A stretch of 64,000 nucleotides of DNA, taken from NCBI GenBank assembly GCA_963652335.1, contig CAVJSS010000003.1:1-64000 (forward strand), written 5' to 3'. This document shows, piece by piece, positions 34,881 through 43,915 of this stretch. Every line of letters starts with the position of its first letter. The stretch's first letter is position 1. This stretch comes from UBA4951 sp963652335. GTDB lineage: Bacteria > Bacillota_I > Bacilli_A > RFN20 > CAG-826. The notes below the pieces were generated by a model. That model saw only the letters and a program-made list of their open reading frames with translations. It did no database searches and was not told the DNA's origin. The position numbers were made by a program, and so were the translations under genes.

Positions 34881-35492
34881 CTAAGATAAGTACGGATTGA
34901 GCCTTTTTTCGGTTCCGATATCCGAACTTGACTCATGTCCAGGATAGATTTTGGTCTCATCCGGGAGCTTTCTAAGCTTGGATAATGACGATCCCATCTG
35001 TTTTATGTTCCCACCGGGCAAATCGCTTCTGCCTACGGATAGATGAAACAAGGTATCTCCGGTGAAGAGAACCTTTTCCTTTTCGAAATAGAAGCAGACG
35101 CTTCCTGGGGTATGGAACGGGGTGTGGATCGTTTTTATCCGATATCCGCCGATATTTATCGTTTCGTTGTCTCCCAAAAGATGGGCCTCATAGCCTTCGA
35201 TCTTCAATCCTTTAAGCAGATTGTATCGATCATCCGTGAGATATCCGACATCGGCTTCATGAATGAAAACGGGAGCTTTATGGGTCAAGCTGGCAAGTCC
35301 GTATATGTGGTCGTAATGGCCATGGGTCAAAAGATAAGCCAAAACGGTTCCGCCATGGTGCTTATCGATATAGCGGTCCAAGCAATGGTTTTCGTTGCTG
35401 CCTGGATCTATCACCAAACAAGGCTCGCCTTCTTCCCCCACTATGTATGTATTGGCGAAATACATCGATTCGAATGGCTTGCTTATTTTCAT
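34881..35492 (-). CDS. MBL-fold metallohydrolase (glyoxalase II-like)
   Basis: A 203-residue metallo-beta-lactamase fold protein. It carries HGHYDH (His57, His59, Asp61, His62), a downstream HTPGSVCFYFE histidine, FTGDTLF and PGHES. It resembles YqgX/GloB-type hydrolases of Bacillus. The substrate is not determined. It lies downstream of rpmG beyond a terminator, and AGGG 7 nt before the ATG is its only Shine-Dalgarno. Confidence 0.88.
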   Translation of the reverse strand: MKISKPFESMYFANTYIVGEEGEPCLVIDPGSNENHCLDRYIDKHHGGTVLAYLLTHGHYDHIYGLASLTHKAPVFIHEADVGYLTDDRYNLLKGLKIEGYEAHLLGDNETINIGGYRIKTIHTPFHTPGSVCFYFEKEKVLFTGDTLFHLSVGRSDLPGGNIKQMGSSLSKLRKLPDETKIYPGHESSSDIGTEKRLNPYLS

Positions 35493-35505
35493 GCTAATAC
35501 CCTAA

Positions 35506-35533
35506 AACAAAAATAAGACCAAGAGGCCTTATT
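35506..35533 (-). terminator. Intrinsic terminator overlapping the rpmG stop
   Basis: On the minus strand AATAAGGCC (35533-35525) pairs with GGTCTTATT (35520-35512), including one G-U pair, and TTTTTGTTTT follows. It begins within the rpmG stop codon. Confidence 0.8.
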
Positions 35534-35699
35534 TGAGTTTCTTGATTTCTTTATGAACCGTCATCTTGCGGCAACGGCTGCAGAACTTCTTGATTTCCAT
35601 TTTGTCTGGATGGGTTCTCTTGTTGCGAGTGCCAAGATAGTTATGTTCGCCGCATTCGCTGCAAGCGAGGATGATTTCATCGCGTTTACTGGTTGCCAT
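35529..35699 (-). CDS. rpmG: 50S ribosomal protein L33
   Basis: A 56-residue L33 of the zinc-binding type: Cys13/Cys16 and Cys40/Cys43 form two CxxC pairs. It opens MATSKRDEIILACSECG and contains the family segment NYLGTRNKRTHPDKMEIKKF. ATG 35699 follows AAAGAAAGAAGTGATTAACT, a weak Shine-Dalgarno region. Confidence 0.95.
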   Translation of the reverse strand: MATSKRDEIILACSECGEHNYLGTRNKRTHPDKMEIKKFCSRCRKMTVHKEIKKLK

Positions 35700-35846
35700 A
35701 GTTAATCACTTCTTTCTTTGAGCGTTGCTACTTTATCATAACGAAATGACTTTATCTAGATTTTCTTTATTTTGCTAAGGCAATAGATGCCACAAAATGA
35801 TGAAAATGCTAGGAAAGATAGATTCTTTCGTTCAAAATTAGTCAGC

Positions 35847-36893
35847 ATGAAAAGAGAAAACACCAAAAAAATCAAGCTAGGGAACATCCAAATCGGAGGG
35901 CAAAACAAAGTCCTTATCCAAAGCATGTGTTCGATTAAGACCGAAAGGGTCGATGAGATCGTTTCGGAAATAAGCGAATGCGTTGCATTGGGAGCCGACA
36001 TCATGCGGGTTTCCGTGATGGATGAGGAAGATGCTTTGGCTTTGAAAGAGATAATGCCTCGCATCTCTTGTCCGTTGGTTGCGGATATCCATTTCGATCC
36101 GAGATTGGCTTTGCTTTCGCTAGATAGCGGCGTTTCGGCCATAAGGCTTAACCCCGGCAACATCAAAAAGAAGGAAGACATAGTCAAGATCGCTTCCGAA
36201 TGCAAAGAGAGGGGCATCCCTATAAGGATCGGGGTCAACGCCGGCTCATTGGATGAAACGGCAGAAGGTTCGACTTTGGCCGAAAAATTGGTCAGCTCCG
36301 CCAAAAAGGAAGCCAAAATCCTAGAAGACATCGGCTTTTATGACATCGTTATCTCTTTGAAGGCATCTTCGGTCAAGGATACGATAGAAGCTTACGAAAT
36401 GGCTGCCGAAGAATTCGGTTATCCATTGCATTTGGGTTTGACCGAAGCTGGACCGAAGGATATTGGGTTAATAAGGAGCGCGGCCGCTTTGTCCCCGCTT
36501 CTCCTAGAAGGGATAGGAGACACGATCCGGATCTCTTTGAGCGATTCTCCGGAAGAGGAGATAAAAGCCGCCAAAAGGCTTCTTATCGATTTGGGGCTCG
36601 CTTGGGGCCCCCGGTTGATATCTTGCCCAACATGTGGGCGGACCCAAGTCGATTTGCTTCCGTTAGCGAAGATCGTCCAAGAATACCTGGAAGGCAATCC
36701 GATAGACAAGACGATCGCCATAATGGGCTGCCCGGTCAATGGGATTAAGGAAGCCAAGGACGCCGATATTGGGGTAGCTGGGGCGAAAGACAGCTGGACT
36801 TTATTTGAAAAAGGCAAGCCAATAAGAACAATACCAAATAACGAGATCGTTGAACAATTCTTAAAAGAATTGGAATTACTGAAAAACGACTAA
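35847..36893 (+). CDS. ispG: 4-hydroxy-3-methylbut-2-en-1-yl diphosphate synthase
   Basis: A 348-residue IspG (GcpE), penultimate enzyme of the MEP isoprenoid pathway. It opens KIKLGNIQIGGQNKVLIQSM and has the TIM barrel motifs PLVADIHFDPRLAL and RLNPGN. The 4Fe-4S cysteines are in CPTCGRTQVDL and MGCPVNG. The start at 35847 gives the usual family N-terminus. An ATG at 35787 would add 20 unrelated residues and has no Shine-Dalgarno. CAAAAT 8 nt before 35847 suggests a near-leaderless transcript. It is divergent from rpmG. Confidence 0.94.
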   Translation: MKRENTKKIKLGNIQIGGQNKVLIQSMCSIKTERVDEIVSEISECVALGADIMRVSVMDEEDALALKEIMPRISCPLVADIHFDPRLALLSLDSGVSAIRLNPGNIKKKEDIVKIASECKERGIPIRIGVNAGSLDETAEGSTLAEKLVSSAKKEAKILEDIGFYDIVISLKASSVKDTIEAYEMAAEEFGYPLHLGLTEAGPKDIGLIRSAAALSPLLLEGIGDTIRISLSDSPEEEIKAAKRLLIDLGLAWGPRLISCPTCGRTQVDLLPLAKIVQEYLEGNPIDKTIAIMGCPVNGIKEAKDADIGVAGAKDSWTLFEKGKPIRTIPNNEIVEQFLKELELLKND

Positions 36894-36895
36894 AA

Positions 36896-36924
36896 TAAAA
36901 CGCGGTCATTCGGATCGCGTTTTT
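36896..36924. terminator. Bidirectional terminator between ispG and the DEAD-box helicase
   Basis: ACGCGGTC (36900-36907) pairs with GATCGCGT (36913-36920), including a G-U pair. An A-rich run lies on the left and T5 on the right, so it can serve both convergent genes. Confidence 0.85.
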
Positions 36925-36928
36925 CTTG

Positions 36929-38308
36929 TCATTCATCGTTTGCGTCTTTGGCTGCTTTGCGGAAATTCTCTTCCAATTGCCTTCTGACCGACCTTTGGAT
37001 GGCCTTTCTTTTGTATTTATGCTTCACCTGATCGATGGCGAAATCCCTCTTTCTCTTATAGCCAGGCTTGACTTTGTCGGTTCTGGTTTTGGCTTTGGCG
37101 ATCTTGATCTCTTTCTTTTCCTCTTCGGATTCGAAAGCCTTTTTCTTGGTGAATTTGGTTTTCTTGTTCAATCCCACCGGATCTTCTTTCAAAATCCCGT
37201 TTTTGAAGATGTAGAAATCGAATTTGACTCCTTGCTCCAACAACTGTTTTGGCAATGAAAGCGAGTCATCATCGTAGAAAACCCAGCTATCGCCTTTCTT
37301 GTCGAAACGGCCGGTTCTTCCTGCCCTATGATGATAGAATTCCAAATCGGAAGGCAAATCCAAACTGATTACGTCGGTGACGTTAGCTATATCCATCCCG
37401 CGGCTCAATAGATCGGAGGCGATTATTATCGATTCTTTGTTGGCTTTGATGTCGCGCAGGGCTTTTTTCCTTTCCCTCTCGGTCAAGGAACCGGTGAAAT
37501 AGATGGCGTCCATCCCGTTTTCCTTCAGATACTTATAAGCCGCATCCACCGTTTCCTTTTTGGAAGCGAAGACGATGCAAAGATATGGTTTTCTTAGCTT
37601 TAGGAATTCAAACAAAGCTTGCTTTGGGTCGGAATGTTTTATATCCAAAAGATGATGGCTGACCAAAGAGGAGGTCTCGGTATCCTCGGCCTCGAATCGG
37701 AAATCGGTCGAAACGAAATGCCTTATCTCGTCTTTGAGGGATTGCTTCAAGGTTGCAGAGAAAACCAAAATCTGAGGTTCCCTCATCTCCGTTTGGAACA
37801 AAGCTTCGATATCTTCGAAATATCCCATCTCAAGCAACATATCAGCCTCATCCAAAACGACTGTTCTGACATTGCTTAGGTTAAGCGAGTGTTTATCGAC
37901 CAAAAGGTCTTTCAATCTTCCTGGCGTGCCGATGACGATATGAGGAGGGATCGAGAGCCCTTCTTCGTTTTGGGAGACGTCGGTTTCGCTGGTAAGAAGC
38001 CTTATTTTGAGCTTCGGATAGAAACGGACGAAGGCCTTGGCGAATTCGTATATTTGCCTGGAAAGTTCCCTACTTGGGGCGATGATGATGCTTTGGGTGC
38101 GAGGGAGGCTGACATCGGTTTTCTCGATGATAGGTATCAAATAAGCGTGGGTTTTCCCGCTTCCGGTCGCCGATTGGGCAAGGATCGACTTGCCTTTCAA
38201 GGCCTTTGGGATGACGTTCGTTTGGACAGGAGATGGCGAAACATAGCCCAGTTTGTTTAAGGCATTGACCATTTGATTTGAGAGGGAAAACGCTGAAAAA
38301 GTTGCCAT
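36929..38308 (-). CDS. cshB: DEAD-box ATP-dependent RNA helicase (CshB-like)
   Basis: A 459-residue DEAD-box helicase with a Q motif (GYVSPSPVQTNVIP), motif I ATGSGKT, DEAD in VLDEADMLLEMG, SAT and HRAGRTGR. A highly basic C-terminal tail (KRKRDFAIDQVKHKYKRKA) is suited to RNA binding. Position among the ispH, nif3, rpoD and dnaG genes matches Bacillus cshB (yqfR). The start is MATFSAF at 38308. Upstream in-frame ATGs lie beyond a strong promoter. TATAAT is 10 nt from the ATG, giving a leader of only about 4 nt. Confidence 0.92.
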   Translation of the reverse strand: MATFSAFSLSNQMVNALNKLGYVSPSPVQTNVIPKALKGKSILAQSATGSGKTHAYLIPIIEKTDVSLPRTQSIIIAPSRELSRQIYEFAKAFVRFYPKLKIRLLTSETDVSQNEEGLSIPPHIVIGTPGRLKDLLVDKHSLNLSNVRTVVLDEADMLLEMGYFEDIEALFQTEMREPQILVFSATLKQSLKDEIRHFVSTDFRFEAEDTETSSLVSHHLLDIKHSDPKQALFEFLKLRKPYLCIVFASKKETVDAAYKYLKENGMDAIYFTGSLTERERKKALRDIKANKESIIIASDLLSRGMDIANVTDVISLDLPSDLEFYHHRAGRTGRFDKKGDSWVFYDDDSLSLPKQLLEQGVKFDFYIFKNGILKEDPVGLNKKTKFTKKKAFESEEEKKEIKIAKAKTRTDKVKPGYKRKRDFAIDQVKHKYKRKAIQRSVRRQLEENFRKAAKDANDE

Positions 38309-38318
38309 AATCGGGGTA

Positions 38319-38347
38319 ATTATAGGCGAAAAGAGGGAAACTGGCAA
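38319..38347 (-). promoter_or_regulatory. Promoter of the DEAD-box helicase gene
   Basis: On the minus strand TTGCCA (38347-38342), a 17-nt spacer and TATAAT (38324-38319). The predicted start is near 38312, four bases before the ATG. Confidence 0.7.
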
Positions 38348-38357
38348 CGCGTAGGCG

Positions 38358-38370
38358 TATAATGGGAGGC
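38358..38370 (+). promoter_or_regulatory. -10 box of a leaderless ispH transcript
   Basis: TATAAT (38358-38363) lies 7 nt from ATG 38371. The -35 region has no match. The surrounding AGGCGTATAAT is identical to that before relA. It is divergent from the helicase promoter. Confidence 0.5.
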
Positions 38371-39216
38371 ATGGAAATCGTCTCATTCGATCCAAGAGGT
38401 TTTTGTAGCGGAGTCCTTAAGGCATTTTCCTTGGCCAAAAAGGCGAGAGAGGAGCATAAAGGGTCTCCGATTTATTTGGTTGGGTCGTTGGTCCATAACG
38501 AAAGGGCCATGAGGCCATTGTACGGCGATGGGTTTGTTCTTTTAAACGAGAAGGATGGACCGCTATGCAAACAGATGGAAGAGATTCCAAATGGGTCCAT
38601 CGTTCTTTATTCCGCCCATGGTCATGATAAGGAAAGCTACGATGAAATCGCCAAAAAGAAGGGTTTCATCGTCTATGATGCCTCTTGTGAGCATATCGTT
38701 TCGAACTTAGAGAAAATGAAAAAAGCGAATGGGTCTATAGCCTTCGTGGTCGATAGAAGGCATTTGGAAGCGAAAGCGGCCTCTTCATTGAAAAACGTGA
38801 CCATAATCGATCCGAAGGATCCGTCCTTTGGCTATTTCGATTACGTCATATCCCAGACTTCTTTGGATGAAGAAACCTTTTCCTCTATCGAAAACGGATT
38901 AAGGGAGATAAATCCCCGTCTCGTTTCCCTTGATGGCAGATGCCCTTCGACGAAATATAGGCAAATGAATGCGATCAAAGCCCCGAATGACATCGATTTG
39001 TTCATCATCATAGGCTCAAAAGATTCATCCAATGCCAAACGTTTGGCTCATTTGGTTAAAAAATACCACGAAAATTCCGATGTCATCCAGGTTTTGGATT
39101 CTGACGAATTGAAAAAATACGATCTTTCGAAATATGAAAAAACCGCCTTGCTGTCGGGTGCTAGTTCCCCTAAGGCGGCATATGAAGAGATACAAGGATA
39201 TCTGAAAAGCCTCTAG
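38371..39216 (+). CDS. ispH: 4-hydroxy-3-methylbut-2-enyl diphosphate reductase
   Basis: A 281-residue IspH (LytB), last enzyme of the MEP pathway, making IPP and DMAPP. The three Fe-S cysteines are visible: Cys12 in DPRGFCSGV, DASCEHI and GRCPSTKYRQ. The active-site histidines are in LVHNERAM and SAHGHDK. An ATG at 38362 would add three residues but lies inside the -10 box. The stop overlaps the nif3 stop of the convergent strand within CTAG. Confidence 0.95.
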   Translation: MEIVSFDPRGFCSGVLKAFSLAKKAREEHKGSPIYLVGSLVHNERAMRPLYGDGFVLLNEKDGPLCKQMEEIPNGSIVLYSAHGHDKESYDEIAKKKGFIVYDASCEHIVSNLEKMKKANGSIAFVVDRRHLEAKAASSLKNVTIIDPKDPSFGYFDYVISQTSLDEETFSSIENGLREINPRLVSLDGRCPSTKYRQMNAIKAPNDIDLFIIIGSKDSSNAKRLAHLVKKYHENSDVIQVLDSDELKKYDLSKYEKTALLSGASSPKAAYEEIQGYLKSL

Positions 39217-39977
39217 ATAACCTCTGGCAATCTTTCGTGATCGATTTTCTTTATTTCAAGCGTCTTATCGAACGAAAGGAGGATCCTTTCCATTTGATCC
39301 ATGAAGACATGCTCGATCTCGTGGGGGAAATCAAGATAGTCGTAATGATTCAAGACGATCTCCCTGCGGCAATGGTGCGGGGCGTCGCCAGAGATATAGA
39401 TGTCATATCCTTCGTTCATGGCGTTTATGTATTTCCTAGATCCGCCGCCGCCGATGATAGCGACGCTTTCGATCGTTTTCTTGCCTTCGTTTATAAGCAA
39501 GCCGTAATCGACTTTGAAGGCTTTTTTGGCTTTTTTGGCGAAAGCGTGGATCTCCATCGGCTCTTTCAAACGCCCTCCGCGGGCCATAGGGGCCGTAAGA
39601 AGGGGCTTTACGTCTTCTAATCCAAGCAGGGCCGCCAAAGCGTCATTCATCCCGTCTTTTCCCAAATCGAAGTTGGTATGATAGCTCATGATCGGAATAT
39701 CAAGTTTGGTCATCTTCTCGTATAAGGCTTTTTTGATTGGATCATGTTCCAAGACGTTTTTCAGTTTCCCGAAGATGAACGGATGATGGGTGATTATCAA
39801 ATCTGGTTCGAATTCCAAAACGGCAGGAAGGACTTCGTCGTCAAAATCCAAACATAGTAGTATTTTGGTAGTTTCTTCTTTGAAGGACCCGACTTGAAGA
39901 CCTGGATGATCATAGGGTTCGGCGGTCCTTTTTGGGAATTTGTCGCCTAATTTCTTAATCAATGATCTGGTTTTCAT
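39213..39977 (-). CDS. Nif3/DUF34 family metal-binding protein
   Basis: A 254-residue Nif3-like protein (YqfO family). Metal-ligand motifs are LIITHHPFIFG, MSYHTNFDLGKDGMND and SGDAPHHCRREI. The insertion domain of Bacillus YqfO is absent, so this is the compact form. GTP cyclohydrolase type 2 naming is common but the function is unproven. It overlaps trmK by 23 nt, as in the conserved trmK-nif3 pair. Confidence 0.9.
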   Translation of the reverse strand: MKTRSLIKKLGDKFPKRTAEPYDHPGLQVGSFKEETTKILLCLDFDDEVLPAVLEFEPDLIITHHPFIFGKLKNVLEHDPIKKALYEKMTKLDIPIMSYHTNFDLGKDGMNDALAALLGLEDVKPLLTAPMARGGRLKEPMEIHAFAKKAKKAFKVDYGLLINEGKKTIESVAIIGGGGSRKYINAMNEGYDIYISGDAPHHCRREIVLNHYDYLDFPHEIEHVFMDQMERILLSFDKTLEIKKIDHERLPEVI

Positions 39978-40647
39978 TTTGCATTTCCTCCAATAAGCTC
40001 AAAGCCTCTTTTACTTCTTCTTTTCTCTTTGTTGGGATGTCTTTTCTTAAGAGTTCTTCGTATTGCTTTTTCTTTTCCGATATGAACCTTTTTAGATCCT
40101 TTTCTTCTTTTTGGCAGATTTTCGGGCCAAAAAGAAGCTCGGACTTGTCATAGACGATATCCTCATCCGTCTTTTTTAGTTTCCAAACGGAATAGAAAAC
40201 ATCGTCTTCATAAAAGAAATAGCCTTCTTCGACTTTGTAGCCAAGCCTAGCCGCGGTTAACAAAACGATATCCCATTCCGAATGGGCGTCGATTATCAAA
40301 GTGTCGACATTGGCTAGCTTTTCTTTATGTTCGTTTAGAATGGAAGAGATCAGTCTCCCTCCCATCCCGGCGATTATGACTTCGTTGATTTTATGATCGA
40401 GATCCTCTAAGCCGGAAGAAAAGGAAAGGCTGACCTTTTCTCTGTCTCCAACGTTTTCTTCCACCGCCTTTGCCAATCTTGAAAACGGGCTTTTTTTGTT
40501 TTCGATGGCTTCGATATAGGAAACGATTCCTTCATTGGCCAAATAAATGGTCAAAAGGCCATGGTCTGCGCCGACGTCTGCCACATAAGCGCCTTTATCT
40601 ACGTAAGAGGCGACCTTAGATAGGCGTAGAGAGAGGCTTTTCATCAT
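39955..40647 (-). CDS. trmK: tRNA (adenine(22)-N(1))-methyltransferase
   Basis: A 230-residue TrmK (YqfN). The class I SAM motif is VADVGADHGLLTIYLA, the catalytic-face motif is VIIAGMGGRLI, and a C-terminal coiled coil is present. It methylates A22 in tRNAs of Gram-positive bacteria. The start overlaps the rpoD stop (ATGATGA). Confidence 0.93.
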   Translation of the reverse strand: MMKSLSLRLSKVASYVDKGAYVADVGADHGLLTIYLANEGIVSYIEAIENKKSPFSRLAKAVEENVGDREKVSLSFSSGLEDLDHKINEVIIAGMGGRLISSILNEHKEKLANVDTLIIDAHSEWDIVLLTAARLGYKVEEGYFFYEDDVFYSVWKLKKTDEDIVYDKSELLFGPKICQKEEKDLKRFISEKKKQYEELLRKDIPTKRKEEVKEALSLLEEMQNENQIID

Positions 40648-42035
40648 TTTCCATGGGTATCAGGGCCGGAGAAATTGACCACTTCGCGATAATCGCCAAG
40701 TTTTTTGACTCTGGTTGGATGGCGAAGCTTCCTTATGGCTTTGGCTTCGATTTGGCGGATACGTTCGCGGGTTACGCCGAATTCCTGACCGACTTCTTCC
40801 AAAGTCCTTGGACGGTTGTCGTCCAAGCCATAGCGGAGCCTTAAGACGCGTTCCTCGCGTTCGGTAAGGTCCTTCATGATTTCGTATAATTCGTCTTTGA
40901 GCAAGGATTTGGTCGTGTATTCTTCCGGGGATTGGGCTGATTTGTCTTCGATGAAATCTCCCAAATGGGAATCGTCTTCTTCGCCTATAGGGGTTTCCAA
41001 AGAGACCGGCTCAAGGGCGATGCGTTGGATTTCTCTGATGCGTTCCGGGGACAATGCGCCATCCATCCTTTCGGAGATTTCTTCCGCGGTCGGGTCCCTT
41101 CCCAATTCTTGGACAAGGGTTCTCTGGACCCTGGTCATCTTGTTGATCGTCTCGACCATATGGACCGGGATACGGATGGTCCTGGCTTGGTCGGCGATGG
41201 CGCGGGTTATGGCTTGCCTAATCCACCAAGTGGCGTAGGTAGAGAATTTGAATCCTTTGGTGTAATCGAATTTTTCCACCGCTTTGATAAGACCCATGTT
41301 CCCTTCTTGGATAAGATCGAGGAAATGCATTCCACGTCCGACGTAATGCTTGGCGATGGAGATTACCAAACGGAGGTTGGCGGTGATGAGTTCCTTTTTG
41401 GCTTCTTCGTCCCCTTCCGCGATGCGTTTGGCCAATTCCGTTTCTTGCTGAGCGGTCAAAAGATCGACTTTGCCGATTTCCCTAAGGTACATTTTGACGG
41501 AGTCGTTCACTTTGACTTCGCCTGGCTGGATTTTGGAAAAATCGTCGATTTCGGCGATTTCTTCGCTTTCTTTGTCGTCTAAATCGATATCGTCGTCTCC
41601 CAAATCGTCTTCACTTAGGGAATCCTCTGAGAATTCGACGTTGTCTAAGTCGGGTTCATCTTCGTCTTCGGAGATGACTTTGATGTTGTTTTCGGAAAAG
41701 AAGGCGATCAATTGCTCGACGTCGTCGTCTGACATATCGAATTTGGAAGTGGCTTCCAAGAGTTCTTCTTGGTCGATCGAGCCGTTGGCTTTTCCTTTTT
41801 TGAGGAATTCTTTCTTTAGCTTATCGAACAATTCCAATTCTTCGGTATCTTCGCTTGGATCGAAAGAGACGTCGATATCTTCGGTTTCTTCTTCGCTTTC
41901 CTTGGCTTTTTTAACTTCCTTTTTAGGCGTTTCCTTTTTGGTTGGAGCCTTTTTTTCGGCTGTTTTCTTTTCGCTCGCCTTTTTGGAGGCGGTTTTCTTT
42001 TCTTCGGTGGTTTCTTTCGCTTTCTTGATGGCCAT
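40644..42035 (-). CDS. rpoD: Primary RNA polymerase sigma factor
   Basis: A 463-residue sigma-70/SigA. Region 2 contains FSTYATWWIRQAITRAIADQ for -10 recognition. Region 3 follows, and region 4 has the helix-turn-helix LEEVGQEFGVTRERIRQIEA for -35 contact. The N-terminus is an unusual low-complexity Lys/Glu/Thr-rich stretch of about 50 residues, followed by an acidic region 1.1-like domain. It is co-transcribed after dnaG as in the classical macromolecular synthesis operon, with AAAGGGG before its ATG. Confidence 0.97.
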   Translation of the reverse strand: MAIKKAKETTEEKKTASKKASEKKTAEKKAPTKKETPKKEVKKAKESEEETEDIDVSFDPSEDTEELELFDKLKKEFLKKGKANGSIDQEELLEATSKFDMSDDDVEQLIAFFSENNIKVISEDEDEPDLDNVEFSEDSLSEDDLGDDDIDLDDKESEEIAEIDDFSKIQPGEVKVNDSVKMYLREIGKVDLLTAQQETELAKRIAEGDEEAKKELITANLRLVISIAKHYVGRGMHFLDLIQEGNMGLIKAVEKFDYTKGFKFSTYATWWIRQAITRAIADQARTIRIPVHMVETINKMTRVQRTLVQELGRDPTAEEISERMDGALSPERIREIQRIALEPVSLETPIGEEDDSHLGDFIEDKSAQSPEEYTTKSLLKDELYEIMKDLTEREERVLRLRYGLDDNRPRTLEEVGQEFGVTRERIRQIEAKAIRKLRHPTRVKKLGDYREVVNFSGPDTHGK

Positions 42036-42047
42036 GTTGTCCCCTTT

Positions 42048-43850
42048 CTAGTCGTTGTTTCCCTTTTTGATGTGGCGTTTATCCAACGCTTTTTTATAGA
42101 TTTCGGCTTGTTCGGCTTTGGATTTGCCTAGCAATTCCTTCTCTAACGTCGCTTTTTCGTATTTTTTGTCTTTTTCCGCTTTGATGGTCCTAGCCAAAGC
42201 TTCGATATTCTCCAAAGAGAACGGCGGATAGCTGTTTTCGTCGGAGATCATCGTGGCCAATGAGCTTAGTTCGTCCGCGTTGTCGAATTCGCTGGATTCG
42301 ATGTCGCTAAGAAGCAAGGATATCTCGATGTCGGCGTTCCTTTTGTTCTCGTATTCGATGACGAAGTTGGCGATGGTTTGATAGGTTTCGTTGTAGAAAC
42401 TATCGATCGATGTCTTGAAGAATTCCACCGCCTCGCGGTTATGGAGCATGTAATAGAGCATCTGCTTCTCGGCGAAGTCCAAACGGCCTTTGTTTTCCCT
42501 TTTAAGCCGCCTGTAGCTCGTTTTTGGGGTTACGCAATATTCTTCTGCGTCTTCCCTATTCTCTGTCGAATTGGCCTCTCTCCTGATCAATGAGGCCTCA
42601 TATCCGGTTATCCTTGAAAGCTTGGCGATGTTGTTTTCCTTCTCAAGTCCTGGGGGGATGTTAGAAAGATAAGGGATGAAATACCTTAGGACCTTTTCCC
42701 TATCTTCTTTTGAAGATAATTGCTTGACGTTAAGGTAATAATTCAGCTGGAAGTCGAATGGATCGGTCAGATTGTTCATCATTTGGATCAAAACGTCTTT
42801 CCCTGATTCTTGGAGGATGTCGTCAGGATCCCTTAGATCATTCGGATTGAGGACGATCCTGAAAGGGATGTCTGCTTTGGATAGTTTTTGGATCATTTTC
42901 ATCATCCCTGTTTGCCCGGCGGCGTCTCCATCGAGGCAAAGCCGTACTTCGGCACGGAGGAAACGGAGCATTTTGATATGTTCATCGCTTAGATTGGTCC
43001 CCATTAAGGCCACGGCTGAGCGGATTCCGGCCTTAGATAGGGCGATGACGTCCATGAACCCCTCCAAAACGTAGATATAGCCATCGTGCCTGGCTATTTC
43101 TTTGGCGATGTCATAGTTATAGAGGACCTCGCTTTTATGGAAGATGCGGGTTTCGGGGGAATTGACGTATTTGCTGCTTCCGTCATCCCTTATTCTGCGA
43201 GCCGAGAAGCCGACGACTTGGCCGTCTTTGTCTTTGAGTGGGAAGATGAGCCTTCCGGCGTTGGAATCGGCCGTGCCGTTGGCTTTGACCAAAGCGATCC
43301 CGATGTCTTCGATGGATTTCAGCGAATGGCCCTTGGCTTGAAGGTATTGGATCGTCTTTTCCCCATCAAGGAGAGAATAGCCGATGCCAAAGGCATTGGC
43401 GGTAGTTTCATCGATGTTTCTTTTAAAAAGATATTCTTTTGCTTCTTGCCCCTCTTTGGTCGATAAGCCATAAAGGTAGAACAATTGAAGGTCGTTGATG
43501 CATTTATAAAGGGGCACCAGATCGGCGTCCACTTTCTTTTCATGGCGTTCGCTTATCAATCTTGGATCGTCATAGCCGATGATCGAAGCCAATTTCCTTA
43601 CGGCTTCGTCAAAGGAGATCTTTTCGTATTTTTGGACGAAGGTCAAAGCGTTCCCGCCGGCTCCGCATGAGAAGCATTTGTAAATTTGCTTCTCTTTGGA
43701 GATGTTCAAGGATGGGTTTTTATCGTCGTGGAATGGACAGATAGCCAAATAAGAACGGCCTTTTTGAATGACTTGGATATAGGAGGAAATTACGCTTACG
43801 ATGTCGCTGCTTTTAAGCAAATCATCGATCAAATCTCTTGAATATGGCAT
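42048..43850 (-). CDS. dnaG: DNA primase
   Basis: A 600-residue DnaG. The zinc-binding domain uses Cys38, His41, Cys59 and Cys62 (CPFH and CFSC). The RNA polymerase core includes the Toprim motif YVLEGFMDVIAL and the LDGDAAGQTGM acidic residues. The C-terminal helicase-binding region is present but divergent. AGGAGG lies 4 nt before the ATG. First gene of the dnaG-rpoD-trmK-nif3 run. Confidence 0.96.
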   Translation of the reverse strand: MPYSRDLIDDLLKSSDIVSVISSYIQVIQKGRSYLAICPFHDDKNPSLNISKEKQIYKCFSCGAGGNALTFVQKYEKISFDEAVRKLASIIGYDDPRLISERHEKKVDADLVPLYKCINDLQLFYLYGLSTKEGQEAKEYLFKRNIDETTANAFGIGYSLLDGEKTIQYLQAKGHSLKSIEDIGIALVKANGTADSNAGRLIFPLKDKDGQVVGFSARRIRDDGSSKYVNSPETRIFHKSEVLYNYDIAKEIARHDGYIYVLEGFMDVIALSKAGIRSAVALMGTNLSDEHIKMLRFLRAEVRLCLDGDAAGQTGMMKMIQKLSKADIPFRIVLNPNDLRDPDDILQESGKDVLIQMMNNLTDPFDFQLNYYLNVKQLSSKEDREKVLRYFIPYLSNIPPGLEKENNIAKLSRITGYEASLIRREANSTENREDAEEYCVTPKTSYRRLKRENKGRLDFAEKQMLYYMLHNREAVEFFKTSIDSFYNETYQTIANFVIEYENKRNADIEISLLLSDIESSEFDNADELSSLATMISDENSYPPFSLENIEALARTIKAEKDKKYEKATLEKELLGKSKAEQAEIYKKALDKRHIKKGNND

Positions 43851-43865
43851 TTTTCCTCCTTTCTT

Positions 43866-43898
43866 CCATATTAATAAATTAATATGGCTTTTACTATA
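43866..43898 (-). promoter_or_regulatory. dnaG -10 box and 5' hairpin
   Basis: TATAGT (43898-43893) predicts initiation near 43886. A perfect 9-bp hairpin CCATATTAA/TTAATATGG (43887-43866) would then form the extreme 5' end of the mRNA, directly before the Shine-Dalgarno. There is no T run, so a stabiliser or operator is more likely than a terminator. The word AGTAGTTT abuts the -10. Confidence 0.4.
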
Positions 43899-43915
43899 AA
43901 ACTACTAATGGCTAT

